From Symbiodinium natans (Eukaryota; Sar; Dinophyceae; Suessiales; Symbiodiniaceae): DNA of 64,000 bases. The notes below the pieces were generated by a model, which was not told where the DNA came from, did not search any database, and worked only from the letters and a program-made list of their open reading frames with translations. Position numbers and translations under genes: made by a program. Below, piece after piece: positions 42,276 through 55,069 of the stretch (positions are counted from its first letter, which is position 1; each line of letters starts with the position of its first letter). The stretch spans positions 481,607-545,606 of the forward strand of contig CAJNDS010000868.1 in NCBI GenBank assembly GCA_905221605.1. The letters are read 5' to 3'.

Positions 42276-43800
42276 GTAGCTGAGCCAGGAACCCCTCCAA
42301 AAACAAATACTCAGAAGCCTTATAAAGTCAGCATCTGAGATACTGAAATTGCAGCTATCAACAACAACGTCTAAACCCTAAACCCTCAACCCTTAAAAAA
42401 AAACATGCTCTCTCGGCCTGGGTCCATGAGGTGCTTTCCCATGAGGGTTCCTGCACCTTAAGGACGGGTTGTGCGTGGGCGTTTATACCTATTATGGGTG
42501 TTTATAGGGTATGTAGGGTTTCTAGGGTTTACAGCGTTTGTAGGGTTTACAGGGTTTTGTAGGGTTTGTGGCCTTTGTGGGATTTCATTACAAGGCTTTG
42601 ATACTTAGGAAGGCACATAATGAGAGAAGTCTGTCAACTCCAAAGGCCCTTTGCAGCCCCTGAGGCCGGTGCCCGTCATCTTGATGCTGTCTCCAGCTCC
42701 TACTCCTTCCCACGGCAGCAAGGGAAGGTTTAGGGTGTATAGGGAGTAGGGTTTAGAGGGAGTCCGGTTTAGGGTTTTGGGTTTAGGGAGGCTGCGGGTG
42801 TAGGGCGCGGGGTTTGGGGGACAAAAGCCCGGTACACTTTCTGCCTGGTCTCTTGGCTCCTAACGCGTCTAACCCCAGCCAGGACATGAATGTAAACCAC
42901 AATGGGGTTTGAGGTGGGGCTCATTAGGGCTTGTAGAATATTGGCCAGTAATTAAAAGGGTTCCTATAGAGGTTCTGGGAGGGGCTTGGGGTGTGTAACG
43001 TGGAAGCCATGGGAGCCCAAAGCAGTGCAACCCCTCTCCTTGTTCGAAAGCGCGCACGTAGCGTCGAGAGAACGTGGAATTCAGCCTCTGGTGCAGCACG
43101 CTGAGACACGCGCCACCCGGCTGGAGCTCTTTTTTTCGATCTTGCTGTCTTCCTCAATGTCCTTTTGCTTTTGTTTGCCCATTATAGGGTTCGTACGCCC
43201 CATTTCCTGGGTTTCTCTCGGAAAACCTCTATATTGCCTCCGAGTTCTTACTTTCACTCGGTTTTTCCCTAAGAAACGAAGTCCCCGTGCGCCTCCGAGT
43301 TCATATAGGCGTTCGAAAATGTTCGTGGAAATAGCACTCGTTTGGTTCGTTTCCTTTTGGCTTTCCTTAGTCCAAAAAAGCGGGTTTTGATTGAATACGT
43401 TCCGGCGTTTCTAATTCAAGTTCTCTTCTAGGCATGAAGCTTCAAAGCGCAGGGTGGGGGGTTGGGGGGTTGAGGGGGGTTGAGGCGGTTGAGGGGGTTG
43501 GGGGGGGTTGAGGAGGTTGAGGCGGTTGAAGGGGGTTGAGGGCTTTTCAGTTGCAAACACAATGCTCGCTGCACGGGTTTGGAATGGTAATAATAATATC
43601 GCTCCTTGCTTTCTTACTTACTTTCCTTCCTTCTCTCTTTCTTCCTTTCCGTTCTCTTCTTCCTCGATCCTCTTCAGACCCAGGCCCTCTCTCTTCGAGA
43701 ACTTTGAGGTTTCCCGGTTTAAAAACATAAAGGAAATAGAGGTTGAAGTTTTCTTCGTAAAAAAGAGAAAATGGAGGCTTTCCCCCAACAAATCCAAAAG
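42276..43800. other. Unassigned spacer with degenerate repeats
   Basis: GGGTTTGTA-like degenerate words lie at 42500-42575 and GGTTGAGG minisatellite units at about 43453-43545. A 134-residue hydrophobic plus-strand frame (42986-43390) has no recognised domain and is not called. Confidence 0.4.
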
Positions 43801-43819
43801 AAACGAGGCTTTCCTTCAG

Positions 43820-44946
43820 AAAACCCTAAACCCTAAACCCTCAACCCTAAACCCTCAACCCTAAACCCTAAACCCTAAGCCCTAAGCCCTAAACCGAATT
43901 GACATGCGTGACTTGGGGGAGGATCTGAACCGCCAGAACCCAAGAGAGCCGGAGCCCTAACCCTAAAACGCCCCGACTCTGACTCTGGCTTCTTGCTTTT
44001 GGGGTGCTTTGGGGAGCTTTGAACAGGAACTTGGGGGCTTAGGTCAGGGAGCTTCGAACCCTTAGCCCTAAACCCTAAACCCTAAACCCTAAACCCTAAA
44101 CCCTAAACCCTAAACCCGTGCAGGGCTCTCGGCAAGTTGAGGATTCATGGCTTAAGTGGGGAGGGTCTCGATCCCCCCCTCCCCCTACGGCCCCGGGCTC
44201 ATCCGCGAAGGGCATCATGTGATCGGAGACTTCACGCCTGATTCGGCGGTTCGGGTTTTAGGTGGTTTCTGCCAGTTCTCCAAGTTGCGACCTTTTTTTG
44301 GGTAGCCCGCACTTTATGGTTGAAGGTCTTAGGGTTTCGGGCTTCGGGTGTAGGATTCGGCGTTGGAATGCAGGAACCCTAAACCCTAAACCCTAAACCC
44401 TAAACCCTAAACCCTAAACCCTAAACCCTAAACCCTGAACTAAACAGTGAAATGCCGAGGGCCCCGACTCTCTCTTCCACCATCCCTGGGGACCTTTTTT
44501 TGTTAGGGGATACCGTGGTGCCCCCATTCCGACTGAGCTAAACCCTAAACCCGAAGCCCTAAACCCGAAACCCGACACCCGAAACCCTAAACCTTATCCG
44601 AGGGACCCGAATTCCGAAACTCCCGCACTTTTTCAGATCTCCGGGGTCGTTGCTGACCGCCGCTCCAGACTGTTCCCGTGAACCTGGGCCCCCGCCGCTT
44701 AGTTGAGCTGAGGAGTTGAGGGGTTAGGGTTTAGGGTTTAGGGTTTAGGGTTTAGGGTTTGGGGTTTAGGGGCTTTGGGTGTTTCTTTCAGTATGTTTGT
44801 TGGCTTTTGTGGGTGGGTGTTGTTGGCTTTGGGTGTATTGGAATGTACTTTGGGCGTTTTGTGATTGGGTGCTGTTGCCTGTTTCGTGGGTTTGTTTGTT
44901 TTTTGATGTTTTTTTGATGTTTTTTGATGTTTTTTTTGTTTTGTTT

Positions 44947-44977
<31 letters not shown>

Positions 44978-45963
44978 GGTGTTTTTGCACGCCACTCGGT
45001 AAGATTTAGGGCTCAACAGATTTCGGAAGCTCCTAGACCCTACAATGAGCATGGGAGAACATTCTGAGAGTAGTGAGATGAGTTGGGCAGCTTTCCAAAT
45101 TTGGGCTTACCTTGGGTTCTGATTACAAGGGTGCCGTATTCTTTAGGGCCCAGAAGAGGGTGGCCGGACCTCCCTTTCCGTTTATGGTTTCGGGTGTGGG
45201 GGTTCGGGTGCTCCAGCGGCAGATCCGCAAACCTTCCCCAAGAGAAAATAGAAAGACCAACACGTGGTCCCGTTGTAGGACCCCTATGATACTAGGGTCC
45301 CTGATAATCAAGGTGGCCCAAAACAGGACCATAGTTAAGAGAACTGACCAAATAAACTTCCCAAGATGTGCCCAATTCTGGGTTCTCTACACCCTAAAAC
45401 CTACATAAACCCTAAACCCGAAACCCTAAACCCTGAACCCCAAGCCCCTTTAGATTCAACCCTGAGGCCCAATTGTGGGCGCCCGGGCTGGTCGGTTGAC
45501 AAACGCAGGGGGGGCTCATCCACCTGGACCTCCAGAATCCTGGCACAGGAGAGGGGGGGGGGGGTTTAGGGTTTAGGGTTTGGGGTTTAGGGTTTAGGGT
45601 TTAGGGTTTGGGGTTTGGGGTTTAGGGTTTAGGGTTTAGGGTTTAGGGTTTAGGGTTTAGGGTTTAGGGTTTAGGGTATAGGGTTTAGGGTTTAGGGTTT
45701 AGGGTTTAGGGCTCCTTTTCTGGTAAGGCGCACTTTATTATGCTGTATTATCTCATTATGCCAAATTCTACTGTACTATATGTATTTGTATGTACCCAAG
45801 GTACCCCAAAGCGAGAGAGGAGAGGGAGAGAGAGGGAGAGAGAAGGCGCCCTAAACCCTAAACCCCAAACTCCAAACCCTAAACCCTAAACCCTAAACCC
45901 TAAACCCTAAACCCTAAACCCTAAACCCTAAACCCTAAACCCTAAACCCTAAACCCTAAACCC

Positions 45964-46014
<51 letters not shown>

Positions 46015-47497
46015 CGAAGCGCGCTTGTTTTCCGCCGACACCACGCCGCTCCGCCCGATGGTTTTGAGATGCGCCTCCCAGAGTGCCATCTTCCTGGCAA
46101 AGCCGGGTTTAGGGTTTAGGGTTTAGGGTTTAGGGTTTAGGGTTTAGGGTTTAGGGTCCAGGGTTTAGGGTCTGGATGGGTTTGGTTGAGGATTGAGGGC
46201 TTCGGGTTTTGGGTTTTGGGGCCTTTAAGGCGTAGACACAGGGAGAAAGGTAGCTACTTGTTGCAGGGATGAAGTTTGACATACGAATATACTCACATCA
46301 TGATATCATGATGTTTATGATTGATGTATTTATATGCACATATATAATGATTTAATCATATGGGGGTTCCGAAATTCGGGGTACCTTTATTGGGGTCCTC
46401 ATGATAGGGGAATCCTGCTCTTTGGGGTCGATCATAGAAGTCCCTTATCAAACTCTGAACCTTACTAAACCCTAAACCGTAAACCCTAAACCCTAAATAC
46501 AATAATATAATCATATAATGATATGCAGCGCTGTGGAAAGCCGAGACTCTCCGCCACTGGAAGGTGCCGATCCTTGGAGGAATGCGGCATCAACCACGCC
46601 CGCCTACGGCCCTCCCGCAGACCCTGAGACAAAGCGCAAAACCAACTGTTCTGCTATCAATATTATTCTTACTGTTGTTAGTATTTTTACAGCATTAACT
46701 TATTTCACATTCTGAACACAACCCCCCCCCCCCAAGACGTGCGAGTTGCATTGCTGTTGCACGGTCTGTAGCCCCCCCCCCCCTCCCTCCCCCCCTCCCC
46801 CCCCTCCCCCCCCTCCCTCCTAATCATGTCGAGGCCGTGCTGCCAGCATGAGCCTCGGGTCGATGAGCAGCGTGTCGAAGACGTGGCTGTTCAGCAAGCA
46901 CTCCTGGGCGGCTGGTTTTGGGGGGGGGAGTTCGGGGGGTCGATCTGCTGCGCTTTCCACTTCTTCACCTTTTGGGGGATGCAACCGAAGGAGTGCGGAC
47001 AAAAATGACCCAAAAACGGAGAGGGCGTGGGAAAACAAGGCAGTAGGGAGATCTGCCAAGGCTCGCTGTCAGCATACCTGGCCGTCACTGGGTGTCAGGT
47101 GCAGCTTCGGCTTACATGGGGCCCTGAGGGCCGAAGGCTCTCAAATCTTGCCATTTCAGGATTGTGGGTTTAGGGTTTAGAGCTTAGGGTTTCGGGTTAG
47201 AACCCAGAACCTTGATCTCACGGATGTCCTCGTGCCCAACCCAATCCACAAGCGAGAGCAAAAGCAGGGGTACCATAATCCCTGTTAAGGAATGTTAGTA
47301 CAAAGGGGGAACATCCCAAACCCTCAGCTCCCCAAAAAGCCCGCAGCGCGCGCCTCTGGTACCACGCGTCTTCCAAGCCCTCCTCGCAGGGCGCTTTTGG
47401 CACAAGGCCTCTTGGGACTTAGCCAGAGGCCTTGCTGGGTGAGCGCGTTTTGTTTAACGAAATCACACACACACACACACACACACACCCGCGCGCG

Positions 47498-47536
<39 letters not shown>

Positions 47537-47660
47537 GTAAGAGGAACCTTTATGTATTATTAGGCATGTCCTCTTTGTTTTAATACTATTCTACACTACT
47601 GAAGGTTTAGGGTTTAGGGTTTAGGGTGTAGGCTCAGGACTCATCGGGTGTAGGGTTTAG
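43820..47660. repeat. Telomere-like mosaic, third region
   Basis: CCCTAAA: about 43825-43895, 44065-44118, 44373-44442, 45400-45440, 45849-45965 (16 units, then a (GA)n run to 46012) and 46465-46497. TTTAGGG: about 44722-44770, 45568-45712, 46106-46165 and 47605-47655. Also a T-rich run followed by about 26 G at 44935-44981, C-rich runs at 46718-46820, and (CA)n/(TA)n at 47464-47537. No supportable gene. Confidence 0.85.
46361..46447. mobile_element. Relative of the GGGGGTTTCCGACATT element
   Basis: It begins GGGGGTTCCGAAATTCGGGG and TACCTTTATTGGGGTCC and continues with ATGATAGGGGAATCCTG and GTCCCTTAT, matching 41261-41363 in order. The right end is less clear. Confidence 0.45.
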
Positions 47661-47699
47661 GGCCTAACCCCTAATGAACCCAGAATGCTAAACCCTGAA

Positions 47700-50370
47700 C
47701 CGAATGCGCTTTTTTATCAGAGAAGAGGAGGGAGAGAGAAGGAGAGAGGATAGCTAAAAGGGATTGCATTTTTAATGGGAAGAGCAAAGAAAAGAATAGA
47801 AGAGAGATGAGTAGAGAAGAGGGAGAGACAAAACAAGGCGCAGAGATAATGGCACTCTTCTTTATCTATCCTCTCTCCCTTGTCTCTCCCTTCCCTCTTT
47901 CTTTTCGAAATGAGAAAAACAAAAAGGAAGAACTATGAGAAGGAGAACGGTAAGGAAGGAACAGAAGAGATAGGTCGAGAGGAGGATTATGATGAAGTAT
48001 TATGGAATGGTCCATGCGCAAGGAGTCACCCTCTGCTTACCCTTCCACTTCTTTATTATCTTTCTTGTGTTTTATCAGTTAAAAGGAAGCAGAAGAAGGG
48101 AAAGGGAAGTGAGAGAGGAGAGACAACGAGGAGGCCATTTTAGTTTTCTGGAAGGGTTCTGAAAAGAAGGGAAGAGACAAGAAAGAAGGAGACGAAGGAA
48201 CATAACAAGGCGCAAAGAAGATGCAACTCGTCTTTATCTATCATCTCTCCCTTCCTTGTCTCTCCCTTTTCCCTCTATAATTAAAAAAGACAAGACTGTT
48301 CTTGCTCTTCGCAGATAGGTTCCCTCTCTCCTCTTCAGGAAGCCCCCCTTGCCCTTATTTTGCTTGCCTTTCTGAAACGACAAGTTAAAAAACACATAGA
48401 AAGAGAGGACAGGGAATGAAACAGTAGGCAGTGGAGCTCGTCAATGTTATTCCCTATCCTTTTTCTTCTTTTTCTTTTTCGTTCAAAAAGGGAAAGAAGC
48501 TTCCTTCTGTGTGTTTTTGAGATTTAAAGGAGAATAAGAGAAGAGAAGGGAGAGAAAAGAGAGAGGAGTTATCAAAAGGAATGCAATATTAAAGGGAAGA
48601 GCAATAAAAAGAATGGAAGAGAAATGAAGACAGGAGAGGGAGGTGCAAAAATAAGGCAAAGACAAGATGGTGCCGGGTTCATCTTGCCTCTCGTTCTTAT
48701 CTTTCTCTTTTCTGGTTCTTTTCCCTTTGAAATAAAAAACAAAAGGAAGGACAATGAACATGTAAAGGAACCCGTTTTCGTTCTCTGTTTGGGCACTAGG
48801 AAAAGAACAGAGGCGGTAGGGCGAGAGGAGGGGTTTGCTGAAGCCTGGGGAGGGTCTACGGGCAAGGAGCCAACTCCGCCCACTTCCCCCATCCATTGAA
48901 AGAGGAGAAGAGAGGAACAGGGCCTCCATCCCCCTCTTATTCTTCCTTTCTTGCGTTCTTGTCGTTTAGAGGGGAACAGGAGAAGAGGAAGGAGAGAGAA
49001 GGATAGAGGAGGGATAAAAGGATTGCCTTTTTGATGGGAAGAGCAAAGAAAAGAATAGAAGAGAGATGAATGGAGAAGAGGGAGAGACAAAACAAGGCGC
49101 AGAGAAAATGGCACTCTTCTTTATCTATCCTCTCTCCCTTGTCTCTCCCTGCCCTCTTTCTTTTCGAAAAGAGAAAAACAAAAAGGAAGAACTATGAGAA
49201 GGAAAAGGGTAAGGAAAGGAACAGAAGAGACAGGCCGAGAGGAGGAATATGATGGAGTATTATGGAAAGGTCCACGAGCAGGGAGTCACCCTCTGCTTAG
49301 CCTTCCACTGCTTTATCATATGAGTTCCTTTCTTGTGTTTTATCAGTGAAAAGGAAGCAGAAGAAGAGAAGGGAAAGGGAAGTGAGAGAGGAGAGATAAA
49401 GAGGATGCTATGTTTCTGGAAGCGTGCTGCAAGGAATAGAAGAGACAGGAAGCAAGGAGACGGAATCACAAAATAAGGCGCAAAGCTGCACATATCATCT
49501 CTCCCTTGTCTCTCCCTATTCCCTTTCGAATTAGAAAAAACCATTCTTGCTCTTCACAGATAGGTTCCCTCTCTCTTCTTCAGGAAATTCCCTTTCCCTT
49601 ATATTGCTTTTTGAAGCGAATAAGAAAAATAGCAGATAAGAAGAGAGGAAAGGGAATGACTAAGTAAAATGAGGAGTTCTGCAATTTCCCTCCCTATCTC
49701 TTATGCTACTTTTCCTTCTTGCGGGCGTCCCATTTCCTCCCTTGAAGATGCAGAAAACGATTGAAAAGGACACCCGTTCGATCGCCCATATGTAGGGAGA
49801 GAGAGAATCATGAGCATCAGCTGGGTTTGCTGCCAATCCAAAATGGGCGTCCTTTTTAATCGCTTTCTGTGTCTTCAAACGAGCAAAAGGGGCACCCTCA
49901 GTGTTTTCTTTTGGGTGTCGTTTTTGCTCGCTTGAAGATGCAGAAAACGATCCAAAAGGACACCCGTTGGAGGGAGAGAGAGAGAGAGAGAGAAGGAGAG
50001 AGGAGAGACACAAAGGATTGCATTTTTAATGGGAAGAGCAAAGAAAAGAATAGAAGAGAGTTGAGTGGAGAAGAGGGGGAGACAAAACAAGGCGCAGAGA
50101 AAATGGCACTCTTCTTTATCTATCCTCTCTCCCTTGTCTCTCCCTTCCCTCTTTCTTTTCGAAAAGAGCAAAACAAAAGGAAGAACTATGAGAAGGAAAA
50201 GGGTAAGGAAAGGAACAGAAGAGACAGGCCGAGAGGAGGAATATGATGGAGTATTATGGAAAGGTCCACGAGCAGGGAGTCACCCGCTGCTTACCCTTCC
50301 ACTGCTTTATCATATGAGTTCCTTTCTTGTGTTTTATCAGTTAAACAGAAGCAGAAGCAGGGAAGGGAAA
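47700..50370 (+). repeat. Large imperfect tandem repeat of purine/pyrimidine-rich units
   Basis: A ~420-bp core recurs at about 47725-48130, 48985-49405 and 49975-50365, with a diverged copy at about 48540-48900. A second segment (TTTCTGGAAG...CTCTTCAGGAA) recurs at 48140-48345 and 49410-49590. The spacing of the cores, about 1260 and 990 bases, shows one composite unit with deletions. Each core carries an inverted pair GGGAGAGACAA/TTGTCTCTCCC. The open frames are Lys/Glu- or Ser/Leu-rich by-products and are not called. Confidence 0.85.
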
Positions 50371-50386
50371 AGCAACAATTGAGCCC

Positions 50387-51779
50387 AAAATCTCAAGGAC
50401 CAGGGCTTGCGATTTGACTCTTTGGAGCAAAAATGGAACGCAAAATCTTAGAACCAGGGCTTGTGATTTGACTCTTCGGAGCACAAACTGAGCCCAAAAT
50501 CTTAGGGACCAGGGCTTGCGATGTTACTCTTTAGCCCAAAAGTGAGCCCAACATCTTAGGGACCAGGGCTTGCGATTTGACTTTTAGCGCAAAAAATGAG
50601 CCCAACATCTTAGGGACCAGGGCTTGCGATTTGACTCTTTGGAGCAAAAACCGAGCCCAATATCTTAGGGACCAGGGCTTGCGATTTGACTCTTTGGAGC
50701 ACAAATCGACCCCAAAATCTTGGGGACCAGGGCTTGCGACCTCACTCTTTGGAGCAAAAACTGAGCCCGAAATATTAGGGACCAGGGCTTGCGATTTGAC
50801 TCTTTGGAGCAAAAACTGAGCCCAACATCTCAGGGACCAGGGCTTGCGATTTGACTCTTTGGAGCAAAAATCGACCCCAAAATCTTAGGGACCAGGGCTT
50901 GCGATTTGACTCTTTGGAGCAAAAATTGAGCCCAAAATCTTAGGGGCCAGGGCTTGCGATTTGACTCTTTGGAGCAAGAAATCAGCCCAAGATCTTGGGG
51001 ACCGGGGCTTGCGATTAGACTCTTTGGAGCAAAAACTGTACCCAAAATCTTAGGGACCAGGGCTTGCGATTAGATTTTTTGGAGCACAAATCGGCCCCAA
51101 AATCTTGGGGACCAGGGCTTGCGATTTGACTCTTTGGAGCAAAAATTGTGCCCAAAATCTTAGGGACCAGGGCTTGCGATTTCACTCTTGGAAAGAAACT
51201 GAACCCAAAATCTTAGGGACCAGGGCTGCGATTTGACTCTTTGGAGCAAAAACTGAACCCAAAATCTTAGGGACCAGGGCTTGCGATTTCACTCTTGGGA
51301 GCAAAAACTGAGCCCAAAACCTTAGGGACCAGGGCTTGCGATTTGACTCTTTGGAGCAAAAACTGAGCCCAACATCTCAGGGACCAGGGCTTGCGATTTG
51401 ACTCTTTGGAGCAAAAACTGAGCCCAAAATCTTAGGGACCAGGGCTTGCGATTTGACTCCTTGGAGCAAAAATGGAACCCAAAATCTTGGGGACCAGGGC
51501 TTGCGATTTGACTCTTTGGAGCAAAAACTGAGCCCAAAATCTTAGGGACCAGGGGGTGTTGTTTGACTCTTTAGCGCAAAAAATGAGCCCAACATCTTAG
51601 GGACCAGGGCTTGCGATTTGACTCTTTGGAGTAAAAATTGTGCCCAAAATCTTAGGGACCAGGGCTTGCGATTTGACTCTTTAGCGCAAAAAATGAGCCC
51701 AAAATCTTAGGGACCAGAGCTTGCGATTTTATTCTTCGGTGCAAAAAACTAGCCCAAAATATTAAGGGCCAGGGCTTGC
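50387..51779 (+). repeat. 55-bp satellite, about 25 copies
   Basis: The consensus starts TTAGGGACCAGGGCTTGCGA, continues TTTGACTCTTTGGAGCAAAA and ends ACTGAGCCCAAAATC. Copies differ by a few substitutions and rare 1-base gaps. Because 55 is not a multiple of 3, the frames rotate and any ORF here is artificial. Confidence 0.95.
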
Positions 51780-52982
51780 GATTGGTTTGGTTTGTTTGGT
51801 TTGTCTGAATAGTTTGAATAGTTTGAATAGTTTGAATAGTTTGAATGGGAGGCCCGGCTCGTAATTTAGTATTGGGGGGAGGCCCGGGCTCGTAATCTAG
51901 TATTGGGGGGAGGCCCGGGCTCGTAATTTAGTATTGGAGGGAGGCCCGGGCTAGTAATTTAGTATTGGGGGAAGCCCGCGCTCGTAATTTAATATTGGGG
52001 GGACCCCTGCCGGGACCAACTATCTAAACTATCTAAACTATCCAAACTATCTGAACCCACCTGGTTTAGATAGTTTAGATAGTTTTGGTAGTTTTGGGCC
52101 CACCCGGGACCCAACCGCCCCCCAAAACTACCTAAACTACCTAAACTATCTAAACTATCTAAACTATCTAAACTATCTAACCCCCCCCCCCGGTTTAGAT
52201 AGTTTAGATAGTTTAGGTAGTTTAGGCCTCTCCCCCAACTATCTAAACTATCTAAACTATCTAAACCCCCCTGGTTTAGACCCAACCCCACCCCCCTAAA
52301 CTATCTAAACTATCTAAACTATCTAAACTATCTAAACTATCTAAACTATCTAAACTATCTAAACTATCTAAACTCCCCTGGTTTAGATAGTTTAGATAGT
52401 TTAGGTGGTCTAGGCCTCTCCCCCAACTATCTAAACTATCTAAACTATCTAAACCCCACTGGTTTAGACTAACCCCCCCTCAACTATCTAAACTATCTAA
52501 ACTATCTAAACTATCTAAACTATCTAAACTATCTAAACTATCTAAACTATCTAACCCCCCCTGGTTTAGATAGTTTAGAAAGTTTAGGTAGTTTAGGCCT
52601 CTCCCCCAACTATCTAAACTATCTAAACTATCTAAACCGCCCCCCCCCCCCCCCCGGTTTAGATAGTTTAGATAGTTTAGGTAGTTTAGGCCTCTCCCCA
52701 ACTAAACTATCTAAACTATCTAAACCCCCCTGGTTTAGAATAGTTTAGATAGTTTAGGGAGTTTAGGTAGTTTTGGGCTCCACCCGGGACCCAACCTCCC
52801 CCCCCCCCTAAACCTAAACCTAAACTATCTAAACTATCTAACTATCTAAACTATCTAAACTATCTAAACTATCTAAACTATCTAAACTATCTAAACCCCC
52901 CTGGTTTAGATAGTTTAGATAGTTTAAGTTTAGATAGTTTGGGTAGTTTAGGTAGTTTTGGGCTCCACCCGGGACCCAACCT

Positions 52983-53014
<32 letters not shown>

Positions 53015-53440
53015 CTATCTAAACTCTAAACTATCTAAACTATCTAAACTATCTAAACTATCTAAACCCACCCCCGGTTTAGATAGTTTAGATAGTTTAG
53101 GTAGTTTAGGCCTCTCCCCCAACTATCTAAACTATCTAGACTATCTAAACCCCCCTGGTTTAGACCCAACCCCCACCCCCCTAAACTATCTAAACTATCT
53201 AAACTATCTAAACTATCTAAACTATCTAAGCTATCTAAACTCCCCTGGTTAAGATAGTTTAGATAGTTTAGGTGGTCTAGGCCTCGCCCGCAACTATCTA
53301 AACTATCTAAACTATCTAAACTATCAAAACCCCACTGGTTTAGTCTAACCCCCCCCTCAACTATTTAAACTATCTAAACTATCAAAACTATCAAAACTAT
53401 CTAAACTATCTAAACCCCCCTGGTTTAGATAGTTTAGATA
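51780..53440. repeat. Palindromic arrays of the nonamer TTTAGATAG / CTATCTAAA
   Basis: It begins with TTTGAATAG units (51810-51845) and about five copies of a ~31-bp unit, GGCCCGGGCTCGTAATTTAG plus TATTGGGGGGA (51851-52005). After that, runs of CTATCTAAA alternate with runs of TTTAGATAG across a CCCCCCTGG centre, joined by GGTAGTTTAGGCCTCTCCCCC or a GGGCTCCACCCGGGACCCAA linker. Each module can fold into a long hairpin. The SLDSLD/NYLNYL frames are by-products. Confidence 0.9.
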
Positions 53441-54600
53441 GTTCCCCAACAGCGGGCACGCTTGGGGTTTGCAATCTGGGAAGGGAGAAGGTCGGTGACT
53501 AGATTTTGTGCACGGCTTTGCGGAAAGGTAAGGGACGTGTGCGTGCGCCAAGCTACTGTGACTTTTTGCGCTTGGGCAATTAAAAAGTAGTCTTCGGGGA
53601 GTCCACCGAGGAAGGAAAACAGCGCCAGGCAGTTTGAGCGCACTAACATGCCTGTGCAAGCAGAATGAGATCCATGTGTGCTGCCGAAAAAAGGACATGT
53701 GTATGTGCGTTCGCAGCACACAGCACGCACTAGCATGTCTGTGCAAGCAGAATGAGATCCATGTGGGCTGGCCCGCATATATGTGTGTGTACGCGCGAAG
53801 CAAGTTTTGGTTCCTATAGCTTTTGGCCCTTGCTTTTGCAACCGCTTTCTTGCCGTAAAGATATGCCTACCCAACAAAGAACAGATCCGCGCGAACGGCG
53901 AGACATTTATGTGTGCCTGCGCAGCTGCATTCGTGCACGATCTTTTCGCGAACCTTTCCGTGTGTCGCGCAAGACGCAGCACGCGGCACGGAGAGCGCAA
54001 CAGCGAAGCAGCAGTATGTTGATATGAATATATTGTAAATACACACGATGTTTGTTCGAACAGAATGAGATCCATGTGTGCTCGCATCAAACGCAGCAGT
54101 TGAGTCACTGCGACGGACAGCCGAGATTGTCTCGCCGGCGGAATCTTGTGCGTGCCAAAAGATATGTGTGTGTGTGCTCGCGTAGCAAGCTTTGGTTCCT
54201 ATAGTTCCCCAACAGCGGGCACGCTTGGGGTTTGCAATCTGGTAAGGGAGAAGGTCGGTGACTAGATTTTGTGCACGGCTTCGCGGAAAGGTAAGGGACG
54301 TGTGCGCGCGCCAAACTACTGTAACTTTTTGCGCCTGGGCAATTAACAAGTAGTCTTCGGGAGCACACGACATTTATGTGAACAGAATGAGATCCATGTG
54401 TGCTCGCATCAAACGCGGCAGTTGAGTCACAAGACCGCGACGGACAGCCGAGGTTGTCACGCCGGCGGAATCAAAAGATGTGTGTGTGTGTGTATGCGCG
54501 CGTAGCAGGTTTTGGTTCCTATAGTTCCCCAACAGCGAGCACGCTTGGGGTTTGTAATCTGGTGAGCCCAAGCCTTGCTCCCTCAGATTTTTGAAGATCT
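53441..54600 (-). repeat. Dispersed repeat family (CCGCCGGCG / GGAACCAAAACTTG), cluster 1
   Basis: A ~160-base module starting CCCCAACAGCGGGCACGC occurs at about 53445-53604 and 54205-54362, and truncated at 54526-54562. A module with CGACGGACAGCCGAG followed by CCGCCGGCGGAATC-like sequence lies at about 54108-54150 and 54435-54473. TTTTGGTTCCTATAG lies at 53804, 54190 and 54513 (approximate). GAATGAGATCCATGTG occurs at about 53668, 53752, 54064 and 54386. Related copies are at 55070-55485 and 59519-59865. Confidence 0.8.
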
Positions 54601-55069
54601 TTGGGGCAGCTAAACTCTGCGCACCTCTGCGCTAAACTCTGCACCTGAGGTAACGCACATTGTATTTCAGTGATCACCCCCCCTCCCCCACTAAGCAAAA
54701 CCGAACTCTGTACCAGAGTTTATACTTATCTGGCCCCACAATACTGAAATATCGGAAAAACTCAATATTTCAATATTGGGCTGGATCCAAGATCCAAGAT
54801 CCAATATTCCGCAGAAAGTGTTTCAAGGTGATGCAAACAAGCCCCTGCTCTGGTCGAGTGAGAGTTTACGGAGGTGGCATACGAATATTCAGGCCCTCTG
54901 GAAAGAAGAGAGGACGAGGGAAAAGAAGAACCGATTACCAAAAACATAATGTTCTAGTGTAGGTTTTAGGGTTGATGGTCTAAAACCTACATATATAGAT
55001 ATATATATATATGAATTTTCAAAATAAATGTAAATATACTTTGGCGCTTAAAGCTGATATAAGCGTCTA
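54601..55069. other. Spacer with CAATATTGGGCTGGATCC words
   Basis: No gene. CAATATTGGGCTGGATCCAA and short GATCCAA repeats at 54765-54812 recur in the 58.2-58.5 kb block. A (TA)n run lies near 54992-55012. Confidence 0.5.

Noticed and set aside
42986-43390. 134-residue hydrophobic plus-strand protein
   Set aside because: No domain, no splice or context support, and its composition follows a pyrimidine-rich strand.
50531-51537. Repetitive ORFs (ASPGPQDFG, FAPKSQI units) that look like a repeat protein
   Set aside because: The unit is 55 bp, not a multiple of three, so the frame rotates between copies; it is a satellite.
50387-51779. CRISPR array
   Set aside because: Units are contiguous with no unique spacers, and the context is eukaryotic.
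51989-52701. SLDSLDSLD / NYLNYLNYL proteins resembling pentapeptide or leucine-rich repeats
   Set aside because: The nonamer array is a multiple of three and therefore open by default; the same reading appears on both strands of the palindromes.
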